A DNA stretch of 64,000 nucleotides from Bradyrhizobium sp. CSA207. Its GTDB lineage: Bacteria > Pseudomonadota > Alphaproteobacteria > Rhizobiales > Xanthobacteraceae. Positions 27,063-35,483 of the stretch are shown piece by piece (the stretch's first letter is position 1; each line of letters opens with the position of its first letter). Under the pieces are notes generated by a model. The model did not search any database. It saw nothing but the letters and a program-made list of their open reading frames with translations, and was not told the DNA's origin. The stretch covers positions 62,001-126,000 of the forward strand of contig NZ_JAACFT010000006.1 in assembly GCF_029051685.1 (NCBI RefSeq). The letters are read 5' to 3'. A program made the translations under genes and the position numbers.

Positions 27063-27381
27063 CCATTTCTCCTGGATTTTGTTCGCGATGAGCGGCTGGT
27101 GTTTTTCGCCGTTCGCCTGGACTGGACCGTCCCATCGCGCAGAGAGACGAACGGCGCAGTCGCTATGCAACCCGGATCGTGTGGTCATCGTTGAGGGATT
27201 TCGCGGCGGTTTCGCGGAATTGTGCTCCTCATATGCGGCGGCGCGGAACATCTACGCGTGCCGTGAACCCGGCGTGCCCTCGCAACGGCTGCAACGAAAC
27301 AACCCGCTAATAGAAGGAAATCTGATCGTCACCGCCACCGCATCCGCATGGACGAATGTGGCGGGAAGGTTCGCGTGCGGC

Positions 27382-27493
27382 CATCCTTCGAGACGCCCGC
27401 CTACGGCGGGCCCTCAGGATGAGGTCGGATTTTGCGGCGAGATATCAGACCCTTATGGTGAGGAGCCCGCCAAAGCGGGCGTCTCGAACCATG
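27382..27493. repeat. Palindromic intergenic repeat, family D
   Basis: CGAGACGCCCGC near 27389 pairs perfectly with GCGGGCGTCTCG near 27475; inner arms also fold on GCCCGCC. It is bracketed by CATCC and GAACCATG. This looks like a dispersed extragenic palindrome. Confidence 0.75.
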
Positions 27494-27556
27494 CAGGCCG
27501 GACACGTTCGGCAGCTTCCCAGAAGTCATATGCGATGCCTGACCAGGGAGCAGTTT

Positions 27557-27631
27557 GTGAAGGGTTTCGGACGCCGGCCCTCACGGCTTGTGGCACCGCC
27601 AACCATTGGGCCGGCATCCAAAACCCTTCGC
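27557..27631. repeat. Imperfect 24-bp inverted repeat
   Basis: Arms at 27557-27580 and 27608-27631 match at 21 of 24 positions, around a 27-bp loop. It is distinct in sequence from the other palindromes in the window. Confidence 0.65.
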
Positions 27632-27700
27632 AGGAGCGGAAATCCAATCGTACACGATGACTTGCTGCAAGTTCGGCATCTTGCCCAAGCCCAAAGCACG

Positions 27701-28588
27701 TCAGGAGGAGGAATGGTTGTCGCCGCGGAATATTGCCGCGTGGCGCTTTGCAAACTGCTCGAACCGCGTTGGCTCAACCCCGAAGGCCTCATGCGCTCCG
27801 AGGTTGATATCAGATTCCGGATGCCTCCGTCGTTCGGCCGCTTGTTCACTGAGCGCGTCGATCATGAATGGAGGCAGACCGGCAGCTGCCATCGCGCGGC
27901 GGTGCTCTTCGGCATCGATCGGTTGATAACGAACGGGTTTGCCAATGGCATCGCCGATTATTTTGGCGATCGCCGCCATGCTCAGCGCCTGCGGTCCGGT
28001 AATGTCCAGTGATAGGTTCTCCCGACTATCGCGCGTCAGCACAGCGAACGCGATCTTTGCGACATCGATAATGTCAACGGGAGAGAGTGCCACTTCCTCG
28101 TGCGGGAGGAAGAGCATGCCTTTTTGTGCAATCGTCGCGGACGCCCGGAGATAAACCTGCATGAATTGGGCCGGACGCAGATGTGTCCAGGATGCACCGG
28201 AGTTCTCGAGATAGTCCTCGATTTCTTCGTGCATGCGGGTGAAGGGAAATTTTGCCGCGTCGAAGCCGATCCCGGACTCCTTTCCGGAGAACTTGACGAT
28301 ACGACGCACGCCCGCCGCCCGACAAGCGTCGATGAAGCTGGTTTGAGTGGCGACCATTGTCGCAGTGGAACTGGAGATCATCATGGCTTGGTCGATCCCC
28401 TCCAGCGCAGGTCCGAGGGTCTCGGGACGGGCCATGTCGCCCTCTACGACTTCGACTCCCGGCAATTTCGCGATCACGTCCGCCTTTATGCGATCACGAA
28501 CGAGCGCACGTACCGGCACCTTGTTAAGAGAGAACTCGCTTACGATGGCCGATCCACTCAGGCCGGCTGCCCCGGTAATCAAGATCAT
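27701..28588 (-). CDS. NmrA-family NAD(P)-binding oxidoreductase
   Basis: A 295-residue atypical short-chain dehydrogenase-like protein. The Rossmann loop is ILITGAAGLSGSAIV, followed by VRALVRDR and VVEGDMARPETL. A Tyr-Lys catalytic pair is not evident, as in other NmrA proteins that serve as redox sensors or quinone reductases. The ATG at 28588 with GGAG upstream is chosen over 28669. It diverges from an ABM-like gene and an ECF sigma gene; a 10-bp inverted repeat lies in the intergenic region. Confidence 0.88.
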   Translation of the reverse strand: MILITGAAGLSGSAIVSEFSLNKVPVRALVRDRIKADVIAKLPGVEVVEGDMARPETLGPALEGIDQAMMISSSTATMVATQTSFIDACRAAGVRRIVKFSGKESGIGFDAAKFPFTRMHEEIEDYLENSGASWTHLRPAQFMQVYLRASATIAQKGMLFLPHEEVALSPVDIIDVAKIAFAVLTRDSRENLSLDITGPQALSMAAIAKIIGDAIGKPVRYQPIDAEEHRRAMAAAGLPPFMIDALSEQAAERRRHPESDINLGAHEAFGVEPTRFEQFAKRHAAIFRGDNHSSS

Positions 28589-28639
28589 GTCCGCTCCATG
28601 AGGAAGTAATGGTTTGGATTTGACGGTAGAGGGACCCCA

Positions 28640-28684
28640 AAAGATTCCCGGCCAAAAATATATTTGCATCGCGAGGGAATCTTT
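28640..28684. promoter_or_regulatory. 10-bp inverted repeat between divergent genes
   Basis: AAAGATTCCC (28640-28649) and GGGAATCTTT (28675-28684) are perfect inverted copies separated by 25 bp that include an AT-rich core (AAAAATATATT). The pair lies between the divergent NmrA-like gene (start 28588) and ABM-like gene (start 28742). It is a candidate operator or a pair of facing promoter elements. Confidence 0.5.
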
Positions 28685-28741
28685 CGCAGCTCGTCATACG
28701 TCTTCGCCGTGGGACCTTCCAAATCAGGAAACGAACCTACG

Positions 28742-29047
28742 ATGTTTAAGCTTGTGCAATATCGCGTGAAGCCTGAAAAAGTTGAAGAGAATCAACGCCT
28801 GATCGTGGGCGTCTTTCGCGAACTGGCCGCGCGCGCACCAAAAGATGTAGAGTATCTTGTCTTTCAGCTGGACGATGGCACGTTTTGCACGTTTTGCCAT
28901 CTGGTCTCTGACCCGTTGGAAGTGCTGCAAAAGCTGAGTGCTTTTGCAGCCTTTCAGCATAATGGCGACGCGAGGCGCCTGACAGTTCCCGTCCAGAACA
29001 GAGCAGGCATCATCGGCAACTATCGCTTTCCTGTCGAAAGAAAGTGA
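28742..29047 (+). CDS. Small ABM-like protein of unknown function
   Basis: A 101-residue protein whose pattern (FKLVQYRVKPEKVEENQRLI, later YLVFQLDDGTFCTF and HLVSDPLEVLQKL) fits a ferredoxin-like dimeric alpha/beta barrel of the antibiotic-biosynthesis-monooxygenase type. No catalytic residues are assigned. It begins within the NmrA/ECF divergent region and ends 3 bp before the sigma-factor gene, so the two are likely co-transcribed. Confidence 0.72.
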   Translation: MFKLVQYRVKPEKVEENQRLIVGVFRELAARAPKDVEYLVFQLDDGTFCTFCHLVSDPLEVLQKLSAFAAFQHNGDARRLTVPVQNRAGIIGNYRFPVERK

Positions 29048-29050
29048 CCC

Positions 29051-29986
29051 TTGGTGGCAAGTCCTGGCAAAACCAACTTGCGCGGACAGAACGGTGCTGA
29101 CGACCTCCACGGGGTGTTTGCGACGCTTAGGCCAAAGCTGCACCGGTACTGCGCACGGATGACCGGTTCGGTTATCGATGCCGAGGATATCGTGCAGGAC
29201 GCGATGGCCAAGGCCGTCATGTCGTTGCGCGAGCCAGTCATGGTACGCAATACCGAAGGCTGGATCTTTCGTATCGCCCACAATGCTGCGCTGGATTTCT
29301 TGCGTCAGCGTACCCGGCAGCAGAAAACATTTGCAGATGAGCACCTCTCGGTGGTTGCTGATGACATTGACAGGGTACAACAGCGTCAATTGGCGGCGGC
29401 TGGGCTGCGGACCTTCATGCGTCTGTCGGCGGCCGAGCGGAGCGCGGTTGTTCTAATGGACGTTCTCGGCTATTCGCTCGAAGAGATCGGCGGCATAACC
29501 GAGAGCAGCATCCCTGCCGTCAAGGCCGCCCTTCATCGCGGTCGCCAGCGGTTGCGAACCATCAAGCTGGAGCCGGATGACCGGCCGCCGCCGACGCTGT
29601 CTGCCGCAGAAAGGACACGCCTTTCAGCCTATGTTGACCGGTTCAATGCCCGTGATTTCGATTCCGTTCGGGATATGCTGGCAGAGGACGTTCGCGTGGA
29701 GCTCGTTGGAAGAACGCGGCTGCGCGGCGCGGAAGCCGGTCGGTACTTTGGAAATTACGAGGGGATATCCGATTGGCATCTCCGCTTGGGAGTCGTTGAA
29801 GGCCGCCTTGCGGTAATCGTGACCGATCCTGCAAAGCCTGACGGGCCGCCCAGCTATTTCATTCTTCTGGACTGGCGGTTTGAGCAGGTCGGCCGTATCC
29901 GCGATTTTCGCTACGTTGGTTACATCACGGAGTCTGCGGATATCTCATTTTTGACCCGCCCCCACGAACCGCGGACGCTGAGCTGA
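29051..29986 (+). CDS. ECF sigma factor with SnoaL-like C-terminal domain
   Basis: A 311-residue sigma-70-family factor. Region 2 is around DAEDIVQDAMAKAV and NTEGWIFRIAHNAALDFLR; region 4 is LSAAERSAVVLMDVLGYSLE followed by a helix-turn-helix. From about residue 185 a SnoaL-like extension follows (LSAYVDRFNARDFDSVRDML), like ECF41-type factors in which the C-terminal domain tunes activity and no anti-sigma is needed. The ECF41 linker motif is not obvious. The start is TTG at 29051 or GTG at 29054. Base composition looks less GC-rich than its neighbours. Confidence 0.85.
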   Translation: MVASPGKTNLRGQNGADDLHGVFATLRPKLHRYCARMTGSVIDAEDIVQDAMAKAVMSLREPVMVRNTEGWIFRIAHNAALDFLRQRTRQQKTFADEHLSVVADDIDRVQQRQLAAAGLRTFMRLSAAERSAVVLMDVLGYSLEEIGGITESSIPAVKAALHRGRQRLRTIKLEPDDRPPPTLSAAERTRLSAYVDRFNARDFDSVRDMLAEDVRVELVGRTRLRGAEAGRYFGNYEGISDWHLRLGVVEGRLAVIVTDPAKPDGPPSYFILLDWRFEQVGRIRDFRYVGYITESADISFLTRPHEPRTLS

Positions 29987-29987
29987 A

Positions 29988-30013
29988 CGGCTGCTTCGGG
30001 TCACAAGCAGCCG
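29988..30013 (+). terminator. Hairpin right after the ECF sigma gene
   Basis: A perfect 9-bp stem (CGGCTGCTT with AAGCAGCCG) begins 1 bp after the stop codon. It has no U-run, but its position suits transcription ending for the islet. Confidence 0.45.
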
Positions 30014-30302
30014 ATGCCAACCAAACGGGCAACTTTCAGTTTGCTCTGGGAAGCTCACGTTTATGAATAAACGCCCTAGCACTGCCCATCATCGATAGAT
30101 TCCGCGGTAGGGGCACTGGCTGCTCACAATCCGGCCGAAGCGCGCCGAACGGACAATTCCCGCACAAGCGGCCCGCGCGATCGTCCAATGTCTTCAAGGT
30201 GATAGGCACCCCTTTTCCCCAGCGCGCCACGCGCCTGTTGCTCAACCCATGCTTTTGACGCAACACGGCATAGAATAGCGTCCCGAATCTGAAATCGAAC
30301 TC
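30014..30302. other. Noncoding stretch before mutL
   Basis: About 290 bp without a supported gene. One long minus-strand frame runs through here into the antisense of mutL, but it has no recognisable domain. The mutL promoter is presumably here; no convincing element is identified. Confidence 0.5.
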
Positions 30303-32114
30303 ATGCCCGTCCGCCAGCTGCCAGAGCAGGTCGTCAACCGCATCGCCGCCGGCGAAGTGGTCGAACGTCCCGCGAGCGTGGTCAAGGAACTGGTCGAGAA
30401 CGCGATCGATGCCGGCGCAAGCCGGATCGATGTCCTCACCGATGGCGGCGGCCGGCGCCGGATCGGCATCACCGACGACGGCGGCGGCATGACCGCCAGC
30501 GACCTGGCGCTGGCTGTGGAGCGCCACGCCACTTCCAAGCTCGACGACGAGGACCTGCTCCAGATCCGCACGCTCGGGTTCCGCGGCGAGGCGCTGCCCT
30601 CGATCGGCTCCGTCGCGCGTCTGTCGATCACGACGCGGCACGCCAGCGAGCCGCATGCCTGGGCGCTGACCGTCGAGGGCGGCGAGAAGTCCGAGATCAT
30701 GCCGGCGGCGTTGGCGCACGGCACGCGCGTCGAGGTCAATGACCTCTTTTACGCGACACCGGCGCGGCTCAAATTTCTCAAGACCGACCGCACCGAGGCC
30801 GAAGCGATCCGCGAGGTGGTGCGGCGGCTGGCGATGGCGCGGCCCGACGTCGCCTTCACGCTGGCGGGCGAGGAGCGCGCGCCGGTGACCTGGGCCGCCG
30901 CGCTGCCCGGCGCCGCCGGACGGCTGACGCGGCTCGGGGACATCCTGGGGCCGGAGTTTCGCAGCCACGCCATCGAGGTGCACGCCGAGCGCGAGGGCGT
31001 CGTCGTTGCCGGCTACGCCGCGGCCCCTGCGCTGACGAAGGCCAATGCGCTCGGGCAATATCTCTTCGTCAACGGCCGCCCGGTGCGCGACAAGCTGATC
31101 TTAGGGGCGGTGCGCGCGGCTTATTCTGACTATTTGCCGCGCGACCGCCATCCCGTGGTGGCGCTGTTCGTCACGCTCGACCCGCGCGAGGTCGACGCCA
31201 ACGTCCATCCCGCCAAGACCGAGGTGCGCTTCCGCAATGCGGGTCTGGTGCGCGCGCTGATCGTGCACGGATTGAAGGAAGGCCTCGCGCGCGAGGGCCG
31301 GCGCACGGCGGCCAACAGCGGCGACAGTGCGCTGTCCTCGTTCCGGCCTGCTTTTGCGCCGCGCCCGGCGAGCTGGGACTGGCGGGCGTCCCCGTCCGCG
31401 CCGAGCGGGCCGCTGCCGTCTTTCGGCGGCGCCGCAGCACCTGCTTTCGCCGAACGCAGCCAGGCCGCATTCGACGTCGGCGCGCCCAGCGCCGACGTGC
31501 GGATCGACACGCAGCCCGTCAGCGATCTCGTCGATCGCCCGCTCGGCGCGGCGCGCACCCAGCTCCACGAGACCTACATCGTCTCGCAAACTCGCGATGG
31601 GTTGATCATCGTCGACCAGCATGCTGCCCATGAGCGCATCGTCTATGAGCGGCTGAAGGCCTCGCTCACCGCGAACGGCGTGCAGCGGCAGATCCTGTTG
31701 ATCCCGGAGATCGTCGAGATGGACGAAGCCACGGTGGAGCGCCTGCTCGCGCGCAGCGACGAGCTGGCGTCGTTCGGCCTTACGATCGAATCCTTCGGCC
31801 CCGGCGCGGTCGCGGTGCGCGAGACGCCGTCGCTGCTCGGCAAGACCAATGCCGGCGGGCTCTTGCGCGATCTCGCCGAGCACATGGCCGAATGGGACGA
31901 GGCGCTTCCTCTTGAACGTCGCCTGATGCACGTCGCCGCCACCATGGCCTGCCACGGCTCGGTACGCGCCGGCCGCAGGCTCAGGCCCGAGGAAATGAAT
32001 GCACTGCTGCGCGAGATGGAGGAAACGCCGAACTCCGGCCAGTGCAATCACGGCCGGCCGACCTATGTCGAGCTGAAGCTCGCGGACGTCGAGAAGCTGT
32101 TCGGGCGCAGGTGA
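30303..32114 (+). CDS. mutL: DNA mismatch repair protein MutL
   Basis: A 603-residue mismatch-repair ATPase. The GHKL ATPase has ELVENAIDAGAS, DDGGGM and GFRGEALPSIGSVA. A Pro/Ala-rich linker (about 340-410) leads to the C-terminal dimerisation domain, which carries the endonuclease motif DQHAxxExxxxE at about residue 438 (DQHAAHERIVYE), plus MACHGSVRAGR and CNHGRPTYVEL. All endonuclease motifs are intact, so this MutL is probably a metal-dependent nicking enzyme, as in bacteria without MutH. Confidence 0.97.
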   Translation: MPVRQLPEQVVNRIAAGEVVERPASVVKELVENAIDAGASRIDVLTDGGGRRRIGITDDGGGMTASDLALAVERHATSKLDDEDLLQIRTLGFRGEALPSIGSVARLSITTRHASEPHAWALTVEGGEKSEIMPAALAHGTRVEVNDLFYATPARLKFLKTDRTEAEAIREVVRRLAMARPDVAFTLAGEERAPVTWAAALPGAAGRLTRLGDILGPEFRSHAIEVHAEREGVVVAGYAAAPALTKANALGQYLFVNGRPVRDKLILGAVRAAYSDYLPRDRHPVVALFVTLDPREVDANVHPAKTEVRFRNAGLVRALIVHGLKEGLAREGRRTAANSGDSALSSFRPAFAPRPASWDWRASPSAPSGPLPSFGGAAAPAFAERSQAAFDVGAPSADVRIDTQPVSDLVDRPLGAARTQLHETYIVSQTRDGLIIVDQHAAHERIVYERLKASLTANGVQRQILLIPEIVEMDEATVERLLARSDELASFGLTIESFGPGAVAVRETPSLLGKTNAGGLLRDLAEHMAEWDEALPLERRLMHVAATMACHGSVRAGRRLRPEEMNALLREMEETPNSGQCNHGRPTYVELKLADVEKLFGRR

Positions 32115-32144
32115 ATCCGGCGGCTGATGAGCCACCGGACAGCC

Positions 32145-33050
32145 TTACGGCTGCGAATTGACCGCGAAGCGGTGCTCCGGAAAACCCTGCGCAATGCCAT
32201 CGATGGCAAACAGATCTCCCGCGTAGGGCTCGAGGTTCAGTTGCTCGGGACCCAGAAACTTTCGCGCGCTGGTGATGAACATGGTCTTCAAGTCTCTTCC
32301 ACCGAAGCATACGCATGTCGGATTGGTGACCGGCATGGCAATGACCGTATCGATGCGGCCGTCCGGCCGATAGCGCACCAGACGGCCACCCGAGAAGAAT
32401 GCGGTCCAAAGCCCGCCGTCAACGTCGACGCAGGCGCCGTCCGGCCGCTCTTTCGTGGCGCCGTAATCGGCGAACAGCCTTCTGTTGCCGATCATGCCTT
32501 CATCAAGGTCGAAGTCGAAACACCATGTGCAGTATCGCCGGGTATCGGTGAAATACAGAGTGCGATTGTCCGGCGAAAACGCGATTCCGTTGGTCACGAT
32601 GACGCCCCCGAATAGGCGCGCTACAGTGCCGTCGCCACCGATCCGATACAGCGCACCGTTTGGACGATGAAGCTCATTGTCCATGGTCCCGATCCAGAGA
32701 CGGCCGCGTGCGTCGACACGCCCGTCATTGAGCCGGTTGTCCAGGTCGTGTTCGACCTCGCAAAAGTGGTTCAATAGACCGCTTGCGGGATCCCGCCGCC
32801 GCAGGTTCAGATCCTGCGCGAGGATATGCGAGCCGTCGGATGCGAGCGCCTGGCTGCCGAGAAACCGGCAGTCGTGGCGAGACGAGCTGTGGGCTCCCGT
32901 GGACGGATCGAATGATTGATGGAGCTGCCGGTCGATATCGATCCACCAGAGCCTGTTCGAGCGGTCGCACCACAGCGGCGTCTCGCCAAGCACGTCCGCG
33001 GCAGGAACGGCAATTTCCACGCGATGGGCCGGGATAATACGTGCCGTCAC
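32145..33050 (-). CDS. SMP-30/gluconolactonase family protein
   Basis: A 301-residue six-bladed beta-propeller lactonase. The metal-ligand Glu lies in LGETPLWCD (residue 23), and blades carry GRLWIGTMDNE, NGIAFSPDNRTLYFTDT and GACVDVDGGLWTAFF. Such enzymes hydrolyse sugar-acid lactones. The GTG at 33050 follows AAGGGG and lies 11 bp past the GntR stop, so the two form an operon; the longer frame to 33161 overlaps GntR. The substrate is not determined, but the divergent TRAP cluster suggests a carboxylic-acid or sugar-acid route. Confidence 0.88.
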   Translation of the reverse strand: MTARIIPAHRVEIAVPAADVLGETPLWCDRSNRLWWIDIDRQLHQSFDPSTGAHSSSRHDCRFLGSQALASDGSHILAQDLNLRRRDPASGLLNHFCEVEHDLDNRLNDGRVDARGRLWIGTMDNELHRPNGALYRIGGDGTVARLFGGVIVTNGIAFSPDNRTLYFTDTRRYCTWCFDFDLDEGMIGNRRLFADYGATKERPDGACVDVDGGLWTAFFSGGRLVRYRPDGRIDTVIAMPVTNPTCVCFGGRDLKTMFITSARKFLGPEQLNLEPYAGDLFAIDGIAQGFPEHRFAVNSQP

Positions 33051-33061
33051 CGTGCGCCCCT

Positions 33062-33730
33062 TCAGCGCAGCGAGCCGTTCGCGAGCGCGTGCGCGACGCA
33101 ATTGTTGACGTGCGCGGAAAGCACCTTCTGCGCCGTCTCGGCATCGCGCTTCAACGCGCATGCGAGCAACGTTCGGTGCTGCTCGGCCGGCTCGGCGCCG
33201 CGATAGTGGAATGCCACCATCTGGTAGCGGAAGTATTTGTCGAAGACGAGGCTATGCGTCTCCATCAGCACGCGGGATCCGCAGTTCGAGATCAGCGCCT
33301 GATGGAATTCGCCGTCATAGCGCTTCCACTGTTCGGGCTCGCCGATGCCGGTGTCCATGAGCCGCTCCGTCGAGGCGAGCTTGTGATGGGCGGAGACGAT
33401 GCGGCCCTCCCATTCGACGTCGGCGTTGGCGAACGAGATCGCCATCGCGTGGGACTCGAGCAGCAGCCGCAGGCCGGCAAGCTCGCGCAAATTATCGGCG
33501 GAGACCACGGCCACTTCGAAGCCGCGCCTGCCCTCCGCTGTCACGAAACCCTCGGCGGCCAGCCGGGTCAGGATCTCGCGCAGCGTGCTGACGCTCGCGC
33601 CGTAGCTCTCCCGCAGCGCCTCGAGCTTGAGCCTTTGGCCCGGGCCAAGCCGGCCGAATATGACGTCAGTTCGGATCCTGCGGTAGCAGTCCTCGCTGAC
33701 CGCAGTTTCTTCCTTGTCGATCAAAGACAT
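33062..33730 (-). CDS. GntR-family (FCD) transcriptional regulator
   Basis: A 222-residue regulator. The winged helix is at about 15-75 (RTDVIFGRLGPGQRLKLEAL, then VSTLREILTRLAAEGFV). The C-terminal all-helical FCD ligand domain spans 80-215, with the metal-binding pattern D...H in the ExxYDGEFHQALI segment and later His. FCD regulators usually repress catabolic genes and are released by their substrate. It is divergent from the TRAP transporter, and ATCATATGAT lies between. Confidence 0.9.
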   Translation of the reverse strand: MSLIDKEETAVSEDCYRRIRTDVIFGRLGPGQRLKLEALRESYGASVSTLREILTRLAAEGFVTAEGRRGFEVAVVSADNLRELAGLRLLLESHAMAISFANADVEWEGRIVSAHHKLASTERLMDTGIGEPEQWKRYDGEFHQALISNCGSRVLMETHSLVFDKYFRYQMVAFHYRGAEPAEQHRTLLACALKRDAETAQKVLSAHVNNCVAHALANGSLR

Positions 33731-33796
33731 TGCGTTGGCCTTGGTTGGCGGCAGAGCCCGGCGGACTCTCGTCCCCTCTCCTATGACGATACAGAA

Positions 33797-33845
33797 ATCA
33801 TATGATAAAAGCCATTTCCTATTTTGACTATCCAAGTCTCATATG
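33797..33845. promoter_or_regulatory. Candidate GntR operators between divergent units
   Basis: A perfect 10-bp palindrome ATCATATGAT is centred at 33801.5, and a second CATATG-centred copy (TCATATG) is centred at 33842.5. The centres are 41 bp apart, about four helical turns. They lie between gntR (start 33730) and dctP (start 33904). GntR control is an inference from position. Confidence 0.5.
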
Positions 33846-33903
33846 CTTCTCTGCGTCAGAAGCCGCGGCGTCAGACCGCGGACGTGATCACAGGGAGGTC
33901 GGC

Positions 33904-34917
33904 ATGCGATGGAAGATGCTGGGTTTGGCGGTCGCGGCGAGCGCTGTTCTCGCGGCATTGCCGGCGATTGCGCAGGTGCAGGAGCGGACGATCCGCTGGG
34001 GGCACCTCAACAATACCGATCACCCGGTCAGCCTCGGCGTGCAAAAGTTCGCCGAGGTCCTCGCCGCCAAGAGCGGCGGCAAGCTCAAGATACGGGAATT
34101 TCCCGCCTCTCAACTCGGCAACGAGCTGCAACAGCAATCGGCCGTTCGCGGCGGCACCCAGGAAATCTTCTCGGCTTCGACGACGTCGCTGGCCGGCGTC
34201 GTCAAGGACCTCGGCTTGTTCGATTTCCCGTTCAGCGTCGCTACCTTCGACCAGGCGACGGCGCTCGCCGAGGGCGCATTCGGCAAGGCGATGATGGATC
34301 TACTGCCCGAAAAGGACCTCATCCCGCTCGGCTATTGGGGGCTTGGCTTCCGCAACGTCACCAACAGCAGGGGGCCGGTGGCGAAGCTCGAGCATCTTGC
34401 CGGCCTGAAGCTGCGCGTGATTCCGAATCCGGTCTATCTGGAGACCTTCAAGGCGTTCAAGGCCAACCCGGTGCCGATGGCCTTCGGCGAACTCTATACG
34501 GCGCTCGAGAACAAGACGGTGGACGGCCAGGAAAATCCCTACAGCGTCATCCTGTCGAACAAGTTCTATGAGGTGCAGAAATACGTCTCTGCGACCAATC
34601 ACACGTTCACCCAGAACATCATCATCGTCAGCAAGAAGTTTTGGGACAAACTCTCGCCCGAGGAGCAGAAGATGTTGCGCGATACCTACGCGGAAACCGT
34701 CCAGTATCAGCGCGAGCAGACCAAGCGCGCCGCCGACCAGGCGCTCGGCGAGCTCAAGGCCAAGGGCATGCAATTCAACGAAATTGCGCCGGCGGAATAC
34801 GCGCGGATGCAGGATGCGGTGAAGCCGGTCATCGAGAAATTCTCCGGGGAATACGATCCCGAGAAGGTCAAGCTCTTCAACACCGAACTCGCGCGCATTC
34901 GCAGCACGGTCAAGTGA
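33904..34917 (+). CDS. TRAP transporter substrate-binding protein DctP
   Basis: A 337-residue periplasmic binding protein. The signal peptide ends near AIA-Q (about residue 23), then IRWGHLNNTDHPVSLGVQKF starts the mature domain. The DctP family features are present: GGTQEIFSASTTSLAG, GYWGLGFRNVTNSRGPV with the carboxylate-binding Arg region, and ALENKTVDGQENPYSVI. DctP proteins bind organic or sugar acids. GGGAGG precedes the ATG at 33904. The permease genes follow at 16 bp. Confidence 0.94.
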   Translation: MRWKMLGLAVAASAVLAALPAIAQVQERTIRWGHLNNTDHPVSLGVQKFAEVLAAKSGGKLKIREFPASQLGNELQQQSAVRGGTQEIFSASTTSLAGVVKDLGLFDFPFSVATFDQATALAEGAFGKAMMDLLPEKDLIPLGYWGLGFRNVTNSRGPVAKLEHLAGLKLRVIPNPVYLETFKAFKANPVPMAFGELYTALENKTVDGQENPYSVILSNKFYEVQKYVSATNHTFTQNIIIVSKKFWDKLSPEEQKMLRDTYAETVQYQREQTKRAADQALGELKAKGMQFNEIAPAEYARMQDAVKPVIEKFSGEYDPEKVKLFNTELARIRSTVK

Positions 34918-34933
34918 CAAGGGCGGATACTCG

Positions 34934-35449
34934 ATGGCAAAGATCCTTGATCTTTACTGCGAGGTCTTGAAGGCAACGATCGCGCTTTGTCTCGCGGCGA
35001 TGGTGGTCCTGGTGTTCAGCAACGTCGTGCTCCGCTACGCCTTCAACTCCGGCATCGCCATCTCGGAGGAGCTGTCGCGCTGGCTGCTGGTCTGGCTGAC
35101 CTTTCTCGGAGCGATCGTTGCTTTGCGCCAGCATGCCCACCTCGGCGTCGATACGTTCGTGCGCGCACTGTCGCCCCGGGGCAGGCGCGTCTGCTTTGTC
35201 GCCAGCTACCTGCTGATGCTGTATGCCGATTGGCTGCTCACGCTCGGCAGCGCGAAGCAGGCCGTCCTGACATTTGGCGACGCGGCGCCGGCGTCGGGGA
35301 TTTCGGTCGGCCTGTTCTTCTATTCGTCCGGGCTGGTCTTCGGCGTCTCGGCAGCAATCATCCTCGCCTACGACCTGTTCCGCGTCGTGACCGGCGCGGC
35401 AAGCGAAGAAGACCTCATTGCGGTGAAGGAAAGCGACGAGCACAGCTGA
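34934..35449 (+). CDS. TRAP transporter small permease DctQ
   Basis: A 171-residue integral membrane protein with four predicted helices. The family signature around NVVLRYAFNSGIAISEELSRW is present (first part shown here is within 20 residues each). It forms the smaller permease subunit with DctM. Only 16 bp separate it from dctP and 34 bp from dctM, so the three are one transcript. Confidence 0.93.
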   Translation: MAKILDLYCEVLKATIALCLAAMVVLVFSNVVLRYAFNSGIAISEELSRWLLVWLTFLGAIVALRQHAHLGVDTFVRALSPRGRRVCFVASYLLMLYADWLLTLGSAKQAVLTFGDAAPASGISVGLFFYSSGLVFGVSAAIILAYDLFRVVTGAASEEDLIAVKESDEHS

Positions 35450-35483
35450 GCGCCATGGCTCTGGTTGCCCGTCCGACAGCAGC

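Larger units (their letters stand above)
27063..27700. other. Gap of about 640 bp, holds two palindromic repeats
   Basis: No gene with a plausible start or conserved composition is seen. The plus-strand frame open across 26947-27660 has no signal peptide, domain or ribosome-binding site and runs through both palindromes, so it is judged accidental. Confidence 0.6.

Noticed and set aside
27382..27631. The repeats near 27.5 kb as CRISPR units
   Set aside because: The copies are inverted, not direct, irregular in spacing and single; no cas gene is nearby.
26947..27660. Open plus-strand frame through the 27 kb gap
   Set aside because: It crosses two palindromic repeats, overlaps the secreted gene antisense, and has no ribosome-binding site or domain.
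29987..30302. A possible tRNA or small RNA before mutL
   Set aside because: No cloverleaf or conserved RNA pattern could be traced; only one hairpin at the ECF gene end is clear.
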